Below are positions 1-6,670 of a stretch of 8,864 bases of DNA, one piece after another. Position numbers and translations under genes: made by a program. How positions within the stretch are numbered: position 1 is the first letter of the stretch; each line of letters starts with the position of its first letter. Source of the stretch: Planctomycetota bacterium (GTDB lineage: Bacteria; Planctomycetota; Phycisphaerae; UBA1845); the NCBI GenBank assembly GCA_024278775.1, contig JAJRSP010000002.1:1-8864 (forward strand), given 5' to 3'. The notes under the pieces are model-generated. The model saw only the letters and a list, made by a program, of their open reading frames with translations, did not search any database and was not told the origin of the DNA.

Positions 1-33
1 AAAGCCAATCTGAGCAACAGCCTGTCCAACCAT
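1..33 (-). CDS. Partial gene start, unknown protein (runs off left edge)
   Basis: An ATG on the minus strand (33-31) opens 11 codons, MVGQAVAQIGF, before the window ends. A very good Shine-Dalgarno, AAGGAGGT (positions 46-39), sits 5 nt upstream, which is the main reason to believe the start. The visible residues are small and hydrophobic but too few to name a family. The gene lies downstream of aroA on the same strand, 93 nt after the aroA stop, so it may be co-transcribed with it. Its ribosome binding site is fully paired in a long hairpin (34-97), which suggests controlled translation. No function is proposed. Confidence 0.6.
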   Translation of the reverse strand, partial: MVGQAVAQIGF

Positions 34-97
34 TAACGACCTCCTTGTCTTGGGATAAGTGTTTCAGCAACCGTAGTTTATCCCACAAGGAGGTCGT
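34..97 (-). promoter_or_regulatory. Leader hairpin that sequesters the Shine-Dalgarno of the left-edge gene
   Basis: Read on the minus strand, ACGACCTCCTTGT (97-85) is perfectly complementary to ACAAGGAGGTCGT (48-36), which holds the SD. A second 7-bp stem, GGGATAA (84-78) with TTATCCC (58-52), continues inward after a 3-nt AAG bulge and closes a 19-nt loop. The start codon follows 2 nt after the stem. The 5' arm contains CCTCCTT, the same as the anti-SD end of 16S rRNA. There is no T-run after the stem on either strand in the correct position, so it does not read as an intrinsic terminator. Translational control is inferred. Confidence 0.6.
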
Positions 98-126
98 AAA
101 AAAGGGGAAAGCTTGAATAATCCGGG

Positions 127-1425
127 TTAGCGGGGGAATGCGTCGAGTTGATCGAAGAAATCCGGAAAGGTCTTGGCGCAACAGTCCGGGTGTTGGATGA
201 CCACCCCCGGTACCCGTAACCCCGCCAACGCGAAGCTCATGGCCATCCGGTGATCGTCGTACGTGTCTATGCTGGCCGGTGTCGGGGCCGTAGGTGGCGT
301 GATCGTAAGTCCGTCTTGACGCGTCTTGATGGTCGCACCCAGTTTAGTCAGTTCGCTCGCCACCGCGGCCAGCCGGTCAGTCTCCTTCACACGAAGGTTG
401 CCCACGTTCCTGATGGACGTATCACCCTTGGCGAACAGCGCCACGACGGCCAGCGTCTGGGCCACATCGGGCATATCGTTCAGGTCCACACTGATCCCCG
501 TCAACCGGGCATCGCCCGCGGGACCGTGTACCGTAAGCGAACCGGCCCGGCGCTCGACCACACACCCCATGCGTTCGAGCAGGTCGACGAAGAAAACGTC
601 TCCCTGAATACTCTCGGTGCCCAGCCCCTCCACCGTCATACGTCCTCCCACGATAGCCGGTATCGCTAGAAAATAGCTCGCGTTGCTGGCGTCCGGTTCA
701 ATGTCATAGCATGGGGACTGATACCGCTGCGGCGCACTGACGATGAACCGGGCTCCGTGACTGTCGTACTGCTCGATCACCCCTACGCCGAAACGGTCCA
801 TCACGGAGGTGGTCATCTTCAGATAGGGCACGCTGGGCACGGCCCCCGTCACGTCGATCATCACATCATTCATCGCAAACGGAGCGGCCAACAGCACGGC
901 GCTGACCATCTGACTGGAGGCCGGGGAGTCAACGGTCACCGTGCCACCGGCCAGCCCAACGGCGTGAACCACCAGCGGCGGATAGCCGTCCGCGGCTTCG
1001 TGTTCGATACGGGCACCGAGCCCGCGCAACGCTTCCACTAGGGCACCGATCGGTCGATGCCGCATGCGTGCCATCCCGTCCAGGTGAAACCGCCCGTATC
1101 CCGTGGCGACGATGGCCGAGACAAACCGCATCACCGTGCCCGCGTTACCGCAGTGAATCGCTGCTTCGCTCGCGGGAAGCTGGCCGCCGCACCCGGTGAT
1201 CTCTGCGGTCTTGGTGTCCTCGTCGATGGTGATGGCGATGCCGAGTGAGCGAAGCGCCTCGATCATCAGTCGGGTGTCGACGGCCAACAGGATGCCGGAC
1301 AGCACGCTGTGCCCATCGGCCATTGCGGCCGTAATCAACGCCCGGTTGGTGATGCTCTTGGAACCCGGAAGTCGGATGGCTTCGTCGATCGGTCCCGCGA
1401 GGGGTTGGCATTGGTATGGTTCCAT
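127..1425 (-). CDS. aroA: 3-phosphoshikimate 1-carboxyvinyltransferase (EPSP synthase)
   Basis: This cytoplasmic enzyme joins shikimate-3-phosphate and phosphoenolpyruvate to give EPSP, the sixth step of the shikimate pathway. The 432-aa protein (start ATG at 1425) matches the usual length of about 430. Visible motifs are PGSKSITNRAL (K23, R28), GNAGTVMR (93-100, with the glyphosate-sensitive-type Gly at 96), SSQ (170-172), NDMPD with the catalytic Asp at 320, RVKETDRL (E348, R351), YDDHRMAM (389-396) and AKTFPDFF (K418). The reading frame extends upstream to a TTG at 1524, but those 33 extra residues lack family similarity and precede the normal N terminus, so ATG 1425 is preferred. It has no clear SD. 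Residue 101, Pro in the E. coli enzyme, is Phe here, as I recall from actinobacterial-type EPSP synthases. It is divergent from aroF. Identity is certain; the start is likely. Confidence 0.97.
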   Translation of the reverse strand: MEPYQCQPLAGPIDEAIRLPGSKSITNRALITAAMADGHSVLSGILLAVDTRLMIEALRSLGIAITIDEDTKTAEITGCGGQLPASEAAIHCGNAGTVMRFVSAIVATGYGRFHLDGMARMRHRPIGALVEALRGLGARIEHEAADGYPPLVVHAVGLAGGTVTVDSPASSQMVSAVLLAAPFAMNDVMIDVTGAVPSVPYLKMTTSVMDRFGVGVIEQYDSHGARFIVSAPQRYQSPCYDIEPDASNASYFLAIPAIVGGRMTVEGLGTESIQGDVFFVDLLERMGCVVERRAGSLTVHGPAGDARLTGISVDLNDMPDVAQTLAVVALFAKGDTSIRNVGNLRVKETDRLAAVASELTKLGATIKTRQDGLTITPPTAPTPASIDTYDDHRMAMSFALAGLRVPGVVIQHPDCCAKTFPDFFDQLDAFPR

Positions 1426-1432
1426 CGGTTCT

Positions 1433-1461
1433 AGGATATGCGCTGCAGAACGAGTGGCCAA
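1433..1461 (-). promoter_or_regulatory. Weak candidate promoter for aroA (possible leaderless start)
   Basis: On the minus strand TTGGCC (1461-1456) and TATCCT (1438-1433) are separated by 17 nt. Each matches the sigma70 consensus at four of six positions. Transcription would begin about 7 nt past the -10 box, essentially at the A of the aroA ATG. This fits the absence of a Shine-Dalgarno there. The assignment is weak without transcript data. Confidence 0.25.
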
Positions 1462-1573
1462 TCCGACGCGCGATTTCTCGGATTCGTGTGTCGCTCGACT
1501 GTCGTAACGCCGCGCAAGCTTCAAGCTGCGGTTCGTTTTGGATGTCGTTCGGAGAATCGCAGCGCGGGTTGGA

Positions 1574-1602
1574 TTGACAGGGTGAAACAGCCGTGGTACG
1601 AT
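1574..1602 (+). promoter_or_regulatory. Sigma70-type promoter for aroF
   Basis: TTGACA (1574-1579) is a perfect -35 box. It is followed by an ideal 17-nt spacer and TACGAT (1597-1602), which matches the -10 consensus at four of six positions including the key first A and last T. Transcription would start near 1609 and leave an untranslated leader of about 100 nt before aroF at 1712. Confidence 0.65.
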
Positions 1603-1624
1603 CCGTGGTCCGTTTTGCTTTGTC

Positions 1625-1651
1625 GTAAGCCCTTGGTTTTCATTGGCTTAC
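1625..1651 (+). promoter_or_regulatory. Inverted repeat in the aroF leader
   Basis: GTAAGCC (1625-1631) and GGCTTAC (1645-1651) form a perfect 7-bp stem with a 13-nt loop, followed by AGGGGTTTT. It lies inside the predicted leader between the promoter and aroF. The trailing T-run is only four long, so a working attenuator is doubtful. It could also be an operator. No short leader peptide rich in aromatic residues was recognised. Confidence 0.25.
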
Positions 1652-1711
1652 AGGGGTTTTGAAGGTTGAGGCAGGCTAGGTTGGTTTGACCTGGCGGGCA
1701 TCGGTATCGCT

Positions 1712-2791
1712 ATGGACATGATCGTCATATTGAAATCCGGTGCCTCCGAGAGCGAGGAACAATGCGTCGTCGAGCGCATCCGAGAGCTGGGGCTTACGCC
1801 GCACTCCTCTCGCGGTGAGTTCCGCACGATCATTGGCGCGATCGGCGACAAGACGCCCCAGGCGCGTGAGCAGCTCGAGCAGCTAGCCGGCGTCGATGAG
1901 GTGATGGCGATCACCCAGCCCTACAAGCTCGCTTCTCGTGAGTTTCACGAGGCTGACACGATTTTGGATGTGGCCGGCATTCGTGTGGGCGGTCCGCATG
2001 TGAACATCATCGCCGGACCCTGTGCGATCGAAAGCCGTGAGGTGTTGTTCGACGTAGCGGGTGCAGTGAAACGTGCCGGGGCCTCCATTCTTCGTGGCGG
2101 TGCCTACAAGCCGCGCACTTCACCCTATTCCTTCAGTGGCATGGGTGAAATCGGTTTGAAGCTGCTTCAAGAGGCGGGTGCCGCGTTTGCCATGCCTACG
2201 ATCACGGAGGTGGTTGATCCGCGCGACGTGGAGGTGGTCTACAAGTATGCCGACATCTTCCAGATCGGCGCGAGAAACATGCAGAACTACAACCTGCTTC
2301 TCGAAGTCGGCAAGACGGACAAGCCGGTCTTTATCAAGCGTGGTTTGGCGGCCTCCGTGACGGAACTGCTGATGTCGGCCGAGTATGTCCTGAGTCAGGG
2401 CAATCACCGCGTGATTCTGTGCGAACGCGGGATCCGTACGTTTGCAGACGAGACCCGTTTTACACTGGATGTGTCGGCGATTCCGGTCATTCAGGAGCGA
2501 TCGCATCTGCCCGTTTTCGTGGATCCATCGCATGCGGCCGGCAAACGCGATCTGGTCCCGGCGTTGGCGTTAGCCGGCATTGCGGCCGGTGCTTCAGGTG
2601 CGATTGTCGAAGTTCATAGCTGCCCCGAGCGAGCCCTCTGTGACGGTCCCCAAGCGGTGTTGCCCGACAACTTCGCCAAGCTGATGGGGCAGATCAAGCA
2701 GATCGCGGAGATCGTGGGTCATCGCGTCACGCTGTGGGGACGAGAGGATGAGCCCAAGCCCCGACCGGCCGTCGGTGGCTGGGCCGGATAG
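1712..2791 (+). CDS. aroF: 3-deoxy-7-phosphoheptulonate (DAHP) synthase, type I-beta
   Basis: Condenses phosphoenolpyruvate with erythrose-4-phosphate to DAHP, the committed first step of aromatic amino acid synthesis, in the cytoplasm. The 359-aa protein starts with a roughly 70-residue ferredoxin-like (ACT-like) domain including SRGEFRTIIGAIGD (33-46). In characterised relatives such as the Thermotoga enzyme this domain mediates feedback inhibition by aromatic amino acids. The barrel follows with AGPCAIES (101-108), RGGAYKPRTSPYSF (128-141), the GARNMQN region (186-192) and DPSHAAGKR (271-279). Expected metal ligands are present at C104, H274, E300 and D311. The protein is about 20 residues longer than usual, with a Pro/Gly-rich C-terminal tail. 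ATG 1712 lacks a strong SD, and ATG 1718 is a possible alternative. It has its own promoter and is divergent from aroA. The stop lies inside a tandem repeat. Confidence 0.97.
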   Translation: MDMIVILKSGASESEEQCVVERIRELGLTPHSSRGEFRTIIGAIGDKTPQAREQLEQLAGVDEVMAITQPYKLASREFHEADTILDVAGIRVGGPHVNIIAGPCAIESREVLFDVAGAVKRAGASILRGGAYKPRTSPYSFSGMGEIGLKLLQEAGAAFAMPTITEVVDPRDVEVVYKYADIFQIGARNMQNYNLLLEVGKTDKPVFIKRGLAASVTELLMSAEYVLSQGNHRVILCERGIRTFADETRFTLDVSAIPVIQERSHLPVFVDPSHAAGKRDLVPALALAGIAAGASGAIVEVHSCPERALCDGPQAVLPDNFAKLMGQIKQIAEIVGHRVTLWGREDEPKPRPAVGGWAG

Positions 2792-2823
2792 TGGTTGGGC
2801 CGGATAGCGGTTGGGCCGGGTAG
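2776..2823 (+). repeat. Three tandem copies of a 16-bp unit spanning the aroF stop
   Basis: The units TGGCTGGGCCGGATAG (2776-2791), TGGTTGGGCCGGATAG (2792-2807) and CGGTTGGGCCGGGTAG (2808-2823) are nearly identical, and a fourth begins with CGGT. Each unit ends in TAG. Because 16 is not a multiple of three, the three TAGs lie in three different frames. The first is the aroF stop codon. Slippage expansion of the 3' end of aroF is a plausible origin. Confidence 0.85.
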
Positions 2824-2913
2824 CGGTCTCGCCTTGCGTAGATGCGATGTGAATTAATCGTGTGGTGTTGTGATCCGGGAGCTTTGGATACTTGTGAGGC
2901 AGAGGTGCAAACG

Positions 2914-3681
2914 ATGAGAACCCCATTCATTGCCGGCAATTGGAAGATGCACAACACGCTGGTCGAGGCGAGAGAACTCGTCACGGAGCTGAAGGAGTCC
3001 TCGTCGGGTATCTCCGGCGTGGATGTCCTTTTGTGTCCACCGGCGTACCTGTTGTTCCCCCTGGCGAAGGCGGTGGCCGGGACGAACTTCCTGCTCGGCG
3101 CGCAAAACATTCACGAGGAGCCGAAGGGCGCTTTTACCGGTGAACATTCGGTCGCTATGGTCGTGGATACGGGCGCGACGTACGTCATCATCGGGCACAG
3201 CGAACGCCGTCACGTGTTTGGCGAAACGAACGAGCGGCTTAATAAGAAGGTTCGGGCCGCGATGTCCGGCGGGCTTCAGGTGATCTACTGTGTAGGTGAA
3301 ACGCTGCCTGAGCGTGAGGCGGGACAAACCCAAGCCGTCGTGGATCAGCAGATGGACGCGGTGATCGCCTCGGACGTGGACGCCGCCAAGCTGACGATTG
3401 CCTATGAGCCGGTGTGGGCCATCGGTACCGGAAAGACGGCCTCTCCGGCACAGGCACAGGAGGTCCACGCGGCGATTCGCAGCAAGCTGACCACCGTTTA
3501 TGGTGCTGAAACCGCAAATTCGATCCGAATCCAGTACGGCGGTAGCGTGAAGCCGGGCAATGCAGCCTCCCTGCTGGCCGAACCTGATATTGACGGGGCT
3601 CTCGTCGGCGGGGCGTGCTTGGTGGCGAAGGACTTTGCAGCTATCATCTCGGCGGCGGTGGAGACGGTTACCGCGGTGTGA
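2914..3681 (+). CDS. tpiA: Triose-phosphate isomerase
   Basis: Interconverts dihydroxyacetone phosphate and glyceraldehyde-3-phosphate in glycolysis and gluconeogenesis, as a cytoplasmic TIM barrel that is usually a dimer. The 255-aa length is typical. Catalytic residues are all visible: N9 and K11 in AGNWKMHN, H95 in IIGHSERR and E165 in AYEPVWAIGTG, the last including the mobile loop 6. The phosphate-binding QYGGSVKPGN (208-216) and VGGACL (231-236) segments are present. The usual VGGASLK motif reads VGGACLV here, a small deviation. ATG 2914 is chosen because AGAGGT (2901-2906) gives an SD 7 nt upstream and the N terminus matches the family. An in-frame ATG at 2842 would add 24 residues with no family match. 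It follows aroF by 122 nt and precedes secG by 124 nt. Confidence 0.97.
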   Translation: MRTPFIAGNWKMHNTLVEARELVTELKESSSGISGVDVLLCPPAYLLFPLAKAVAGTNFLLGAQNIHEEPKGAFTGEHSVAMVVDTGATYVIIGHSERRHVFGETNERLNKKVRAAMSGGLQVIYCVGETLPEREAGQTQAVVDQQMDAVIASDVDAAKLTIAYEPVWAIGTGKTASPAQAQEVHAAIRSKLTTVYGAETANSIRIQYGGSVKPGNAASLLAEPDIDGALVGGACLVAKDFAAIISAAVETVTAV

Positions 3682-3805
3682 TTTCTTTGGGATCCCGGAT
3701 GATCGTGCGGCGTGGGACTGAATCGCCTCGATCGTCTTGGGGCGAGCGGTCGTATTGAATTGATTCGACACGTGGTTCGACTAGGTTTTGATTGAGACAT
3801 TATTG

Positions 3806-4342
3806 ATGAACATGCTAGCTGGTATGTCGTTGCCGCAGTGGATGCTGTCGGTCTTTCTGATCTTTGTCTGTTTGATCCTGATGCTCGTCGTGTTGGTACA
3901 GCGCGGTCGTGGGCAGGGTCTGGCCGGTGCTTTTGGCGGCGGTGGCGGCGGCGGTGGGGCGTTCGGCGCTAAGACGGGCGATGTGTTCACCTGGATCACC
4001 GTGGTGATTGCGTCGTTGTTCCTGCTGATCAATGTGGTGGGCAATTTCGTCTTGGATCAAACGCCCGAGGCTCCGAAAACGGCGGACACCACCGTAGTAC
4101 CGACGACCGATCTGCCAGTGACCGGAGATGATACTGGTGACGTGAAGGCGTCGATCAAGCTGATGGGGAAAAGCGTTGGCACGGACGAGCCCATCAAGAT
4201 CGAGCTTGAAGGACTTTCCGAGACCACCGGCGCGGCTCCGACGGGCGATGGTGCCGCAGACGCGCCGAAGCCTCAAGAAAAGCCGGAAGGTACGTCCGCC
4301 CCGAAGAGTGCCGATGACGTGACGCCTGGCGGCAAGGGATAA
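3806..4342 (+). CDS. secG: Protein-export membrane protein SecG
   Basis: SecG is the small third subunit of the SecYEG translocon in the inner membrane and helps SecA-driven export. Two membrane segments are clear at about residues 11-32 and 61-83, joined by a cytoplasmic loop with the characteristic VLVQRGRGQGLAGAF signature (29-43) and a run of eight glycines (44-51). After TM2 comes a hydrophilic tail of about 95 residues rich in Thr, Asp, Pro and Lys. This makes the 178-aa protein far longer than typical SecG proteins (about 70-110 aa). Long tails are consistent with a planctomycetal origin, though this is inference. ATG 3806 is taken as the start. TTG 3788 would add six residues and ATG 3812 or 3824 would shorten it, and no strong SD decides. 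The next gene, yicC, starts 8 nt after the stop. Confidence 0.9.
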   Translation: MNMLAGMSLPQWMLSVFLIFVCLILMLVVLVQRGRGQGLAGAFGGGGGGGGAFGAKTGDVFTWITVVIASLFLLINVVGNFVLDQTPEAPKTADTTVVPTTDLPVTGDDTGDVKASIKLMGKSVGTDEPIKIELEGLSETTGAAPTGDGAADAPKPQEKPEGTSAPKSADDVTPGGKG

Positions 4343-4350
4343 ACGGCCCC

Positions 4351-5235
4351 ATGATCCGGTCGATGACGGGGTATGGCGCTGCGGAGCTCGGCGAGGATGG
4401 CGTGGCCTACTCGGTGGAGGTTCGTACCGTCAACCACCGGTATCTCAAATTGTCGATCAAGCTTCCGGAGCACCTGCAGTTTCTCGAAAGTGATATCGAA
4501 AAACTACTTCGTGCCAGGCTCGCGCGGGGAAGTGTGTCCTGTACGCTCCGGACGCGATCTGAGTTTCAGTCGGGGCTTCGATCACTCAACATGGATGCGG
4601 TTCAGCGTTATGTCACGCTGCTCTCGTCGGTGGCCATGCCCGACGGTGTGACGCCCACGATTGATCTGGCGATGGTGGCCACACTACCCGGCGTTTGTGA
4701 GGGGCCGGAGTTGGATGAGGCGACGAGAAAGATCCATGCGTCCGCCGCCGCCAAGCTGACAGGACTAGCGCTGGATGACGTGATCGAGATGCGCGATCGA
4801 GAGGGGCAAGCGCTGCGGGACGACCTGGCGGTGTGTTGTCAGGCGATCCGGCAGGAGTTGGAGGGCGTCGCCGAACGAGCCCCCACGGTGATCGAGGAGT
4901 ATCACGAGCGTCTGCAGCAGCGTGTGTCGGTGCTGACAAAGGCGGCGCAGCTAGAACTCGATGCGGACAGCCTGATACGGGAAGTAGCGGTATTTGCCGA
5001 TCGGGCGGATATCAGTGAAGAGATCGCGCGGCTGCGTTCGCATCTGGTTCAGTTTGATAAGATATGCGAGCGGAATGACGCGGCCGGGCGTACGTTGGAC
5101 TTTTTGACGCAGGAGTTGTTGCGCGAGGCCAATACGATCGCCTCCAAGAGCAATGATGCGGTGATCGCGCGCGGCGTCGTAGAAATCAAGCGATGGATTG
5201 ATCGGCTCAAAGAGCAGGTTCAAAATGTCGAATAG
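4351..5235 (+). CDS. yicC: YicC family endoribonuclease
   Basis: A 294-aa protein of the YicC/YloC family. E. coli YicC is a metal-dependent endoribonuclease involved in turnover of a small RNA, and the family is widespread beside gmk. The N-terminal signature MIRSMTGYG (1-9) and VNHRYLKLSIKLPE (27-40) are present. The middle is helical and charged. The C-terminal domain carries REGQALRDDL (150-159), DISEEIARLRSHL (220-232) and the diagnostic QELLREANTIASKSND (254-269). Length matches the family (about 290). A weak SD, AAGGG (4334-4338), lies 12 nt before ATG 4351, and translation may be coupled to secG, whose stop is 8 nt upstream. The 3' end overlaps gmk by 11 nt. Identity is certain; the exact RNA target in this organism is not known. 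Confidence 0.95.
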   Translation: MIRSMTGYGAAELGEDGVAYSVEVRTVNHRYLKLSIKLPEHLQFLESDIEKLLRARLARGSVSCTLRTRSEFQSGLRSLNMDAVQRYVTLLSSVAMPDGVTPTIDLAMVATLPGVCEGPELDEATRKIHASAAAKLTGLALDDVIEMRDREGQALRDDLAVCCQAIRQELEGVAERAPTVIEEYHERLQQRVSVLTKAAQLELDADSLIREVAVFADRADISEEIARLRSHLVQFDKICERNDAAGRTLDFLTQELLREANTIASKSNDAVIARGVVEIKRWIDRLKEQVQNVE

Positions 5236-5830
5236 CGGGTGCAAGCCGGGTTCCCCCGGTCGAGGGAAGCTGATCGTGATCAGTGGACCGTCGGGTGCGG
5301 GTAAGACGTCGATCTGTCGGGCGCTGCTGGAGCAGTGGCCCGATACGGTGTGGAGCGTGTCCGTGACGACGCGATCCCCACGCCCGAGCGATGAATCGGG
5401 CACGAGCTACGAGTTTGTTACGAGGGAGGAGTTCGACCGTCGTGAGCGAGAAGGGGCTTTTCTCGAAAGCGCCGAATATGTGGGCAACAAATACGGGACG
5501 CCCCGGGCCCCCGTGGAGCACGTGCTCGCTGACGGAAAGAACGTGCTGACCGAGGTGGACGTGCAGGGGGGCATTCAGATTGCAGTGAATATGCCGGATT
5601 CGATCCGCATTTTTGTGATGCCTCCGAATCCCGAATCGCTTCGGGTGCGGCTGGAGGGGCGAGATGCCGACGCGCGTGAGCAGTTGAGCCAGCGTCTGGC
5701 AGAGAGTGACAGGGAGATCACAACAGCGCAGCAAAGCGGCTGTTATCAGTATTTTGTGGTTAACGACGTATTGAAGGATACGATCGAAAACGTCAAGAAA
5801 ATCCTGGCGAAGGAGAGCGAAACCGAATGA
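5225..5830 (+). CDS. gmk: Guanylate kinase
   Basis: Phosphorylates GMP to GDP with ATP, an essential cytoplasmic step in guanine nucleotide supply. The 201-aa protein has the usual length. The P-loop is GPSGAGKT (21-28). The GMP-binding region includes SVTTRSPRPSDESGTSYEF (46-64), ESAEYVGNKYGTPR (81-94) and the TEVDVQGG segment (109-116). The lid is LRVRLEGRDADAREQLSQR (139-157). The usual RPGE motif reads RPSDE here, a mild variation. ATG 5225 is chosen over the in-frame TTG 5198 because it has GCAGG (5213-5217) as SD 7 nt upstream. It overlaps the end of yicC by 11 nt, and its stop overlaps the rpoZ start (ATGA), a sign of translational coupling. Confidence 0.97.
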   Translation: MSNSGCKPGSPGRGKLIVISGPSGAGKTSICRALLEQWPDTVWSVSVTTRSPRPSDESGTSYEFVTREEFDRREREGAFLESAEYVGNKYGTPRAPVEHVLADGKNVLTEVDVQGGIQIAVNMPDSIRIFVMPPNPESLRVRLEGRDADAREQLSQRLAESDREITTAQQSGCYQYFVVNDVLKDTIENVKKILAKESETE

Positions 5831-6045
5831 TTGAAGCATTGCGTGACGACGACATTATCGACAAGGTGGGGGGACGCTTCAAGTTGGCGGCCTTGGTACA
5901 ACAGCGGTGGCTGGAGTTGATCCAGGGCTCACGCCCGATGGTTGATCCCAAGGGGTTGACCGAGATGGAAGTGGTGATCCGAGAGATCGAGGAAGGCAAG
6001 ATTGAGTTCGAAGAACCACAGGAAATAACGGGGGATGACGACTAA
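5827..6045 (+). CDS. rpoZ: RNA polymerase omega subunit
   Basis: The 72-aa product fits omega, the small RNA polymerase subunit that chaperones and stabilises beta-prime. Recognisable features are DDDIIDKVGGRFKLAALVQQR (7-27), matching the conserved core helix region with GxRFxL, and VIREIEEGKIEFEEP (50-64), matching the typical acidic C-terminal part. Position between gmk and coaC supports the call strongly, because gmk-rpoZ-coaBC is a conserved order in bacteria. ATG 5827 overlaps the gmk stop in an ATGA arrangement, and AAGGAG (5810-5815) gives an SD 11 nt upstream. The 3' end overlaps coaC by 11 nt. A diverged but convincing homologue. Confidence 0.9.
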   Translation: MIEALRDDDIIDKVGGRFKLAALVQQRWLELIQGSRPMVDPKGLTEMEVVIREIEEGKIEFEEPQEITGDDD

Positions 6046-6631
6046 CGCCCCCCCATCAGCTCCCCCCTCCGATCTCTCCGGCTACGAAGTGGTGGTGGCC
6101 GTGACGGGCGGGATCGCCGCGTACAAAACGTGCGAGGTGGTGTCGCGGTTGGTGCAGCGCGGTGCCGGTGTGACCGTGGCTATGACGCGCTCCGCGCGGC
6201 AATTCATCGGTCCCGCTACGTTCCAAGCGCTCTCCGGGCGGAGCGTGATTACCGGTTTGTGGCACCCCAAAGACCCCACCGATGTGCAACACATTACCGT
6301 GACGAGCCACGCCCACCTGTTCCTGGTGGCACCGGCCACCGCCAACATTCTGGCCAAATTCGCGGGGGGCATCGCCGATGACATTGTATCCACGCTTTTT
6401 ACCTGTGCGCCGTCGTCCGTGCTTCTCGCCCCGAGCATGAACGATCGTATGTGGAAGCACCCCTTGGTCCAACGTAACCTGGCGACGCTCTCCGAGTTGG
6501 GGTGTCATACGATCGGCCCGGGTGAGGGGTGGTTGGCGTGCCGGAGTGTCGGCGCGGGTCGGATGTCCGAAGCACGCGACATCGTGGATCGTGCGGCTGA
6601 ACTACTCACGGCCCATACGGAAAACGGGTGA
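6035..6631 (+). CDS. coaC: Phosphopantothenoylcysteine decarboxylase (monofunctional CoaC)
   Basis: An FMN-dependent flavoprotein (HFCD family) that decarboxylates 4'-phosphopantothenoylcysteine to phosphopantetheine in coenzyme A synthesis. The 198-aa protein shows VAVTGGIAAYK (21-31, flavin binding), the catalytic His86 in VQHITVTSHAHLFLVAPATAN, the APSMNDRMW motif (132-140, with the essential Asn at 136) and the substrate-clamp Cys169 in GWLACRSVGAGRM. The common form of that clamp is LACGxxGxGRM, so Arg170 is a deviation. In most bacteria CoaC is fused to CoaB in one protein of about 400 aa. Here the decarboxylase ends at 6633 and CoaB is a separate gene 215 nt downstream. ATG 6035 overlaps rpoZ by 11 nt, so coupling is likely. 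Confidence 0.95.
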   Translation: MTTNAPPSAPPSDLSGYEVVVAVTGGIAAYKTCEVVSRLVQRGAGVTVAMTRSARQFIGPATFQALSGRSVITGLWHPKDPTDVQHITVTSHAHLFLVAPATANILAKFAGGIADDIVSTLFTCAPSSVLLAPSMNDRMWKHPLVQRNLATLSELGCHTIGPGEGWLACRSVGAGRMSEARDIVDRAAELLTAHTENG

Positions 6632-6670
6632 AGACCAGTGCTTAGCCGCCGCGTAATGGATGAGTGGGCT

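Noticed and set aside
36..97. Inverted repeat as the end of an insertion sequence
   Set aside because: The two arms are adjacent with a 19-nt loop, no transposase or target duplication is visible, and the SD and ATG give a better explanation.
36..103. Hairpin plus A/T run as an intrinsic terminator
   Set aside because: On the minus strand the T-run precedes the stem, and on the plus strand the stem is followed by A and G. The stem instead covers an SD.
2854..3771. Minus-strand open frame of 305 codons
   Set aside because: It is fully antisense to tpiA, which has all catalytic motifs.
3931..3960. G-rich run in secG as a G-quadruplex or special repeat
   Set aside because: It is explained by GGC/GGT codons of the octaglycine loop, and the G tracts are too short.
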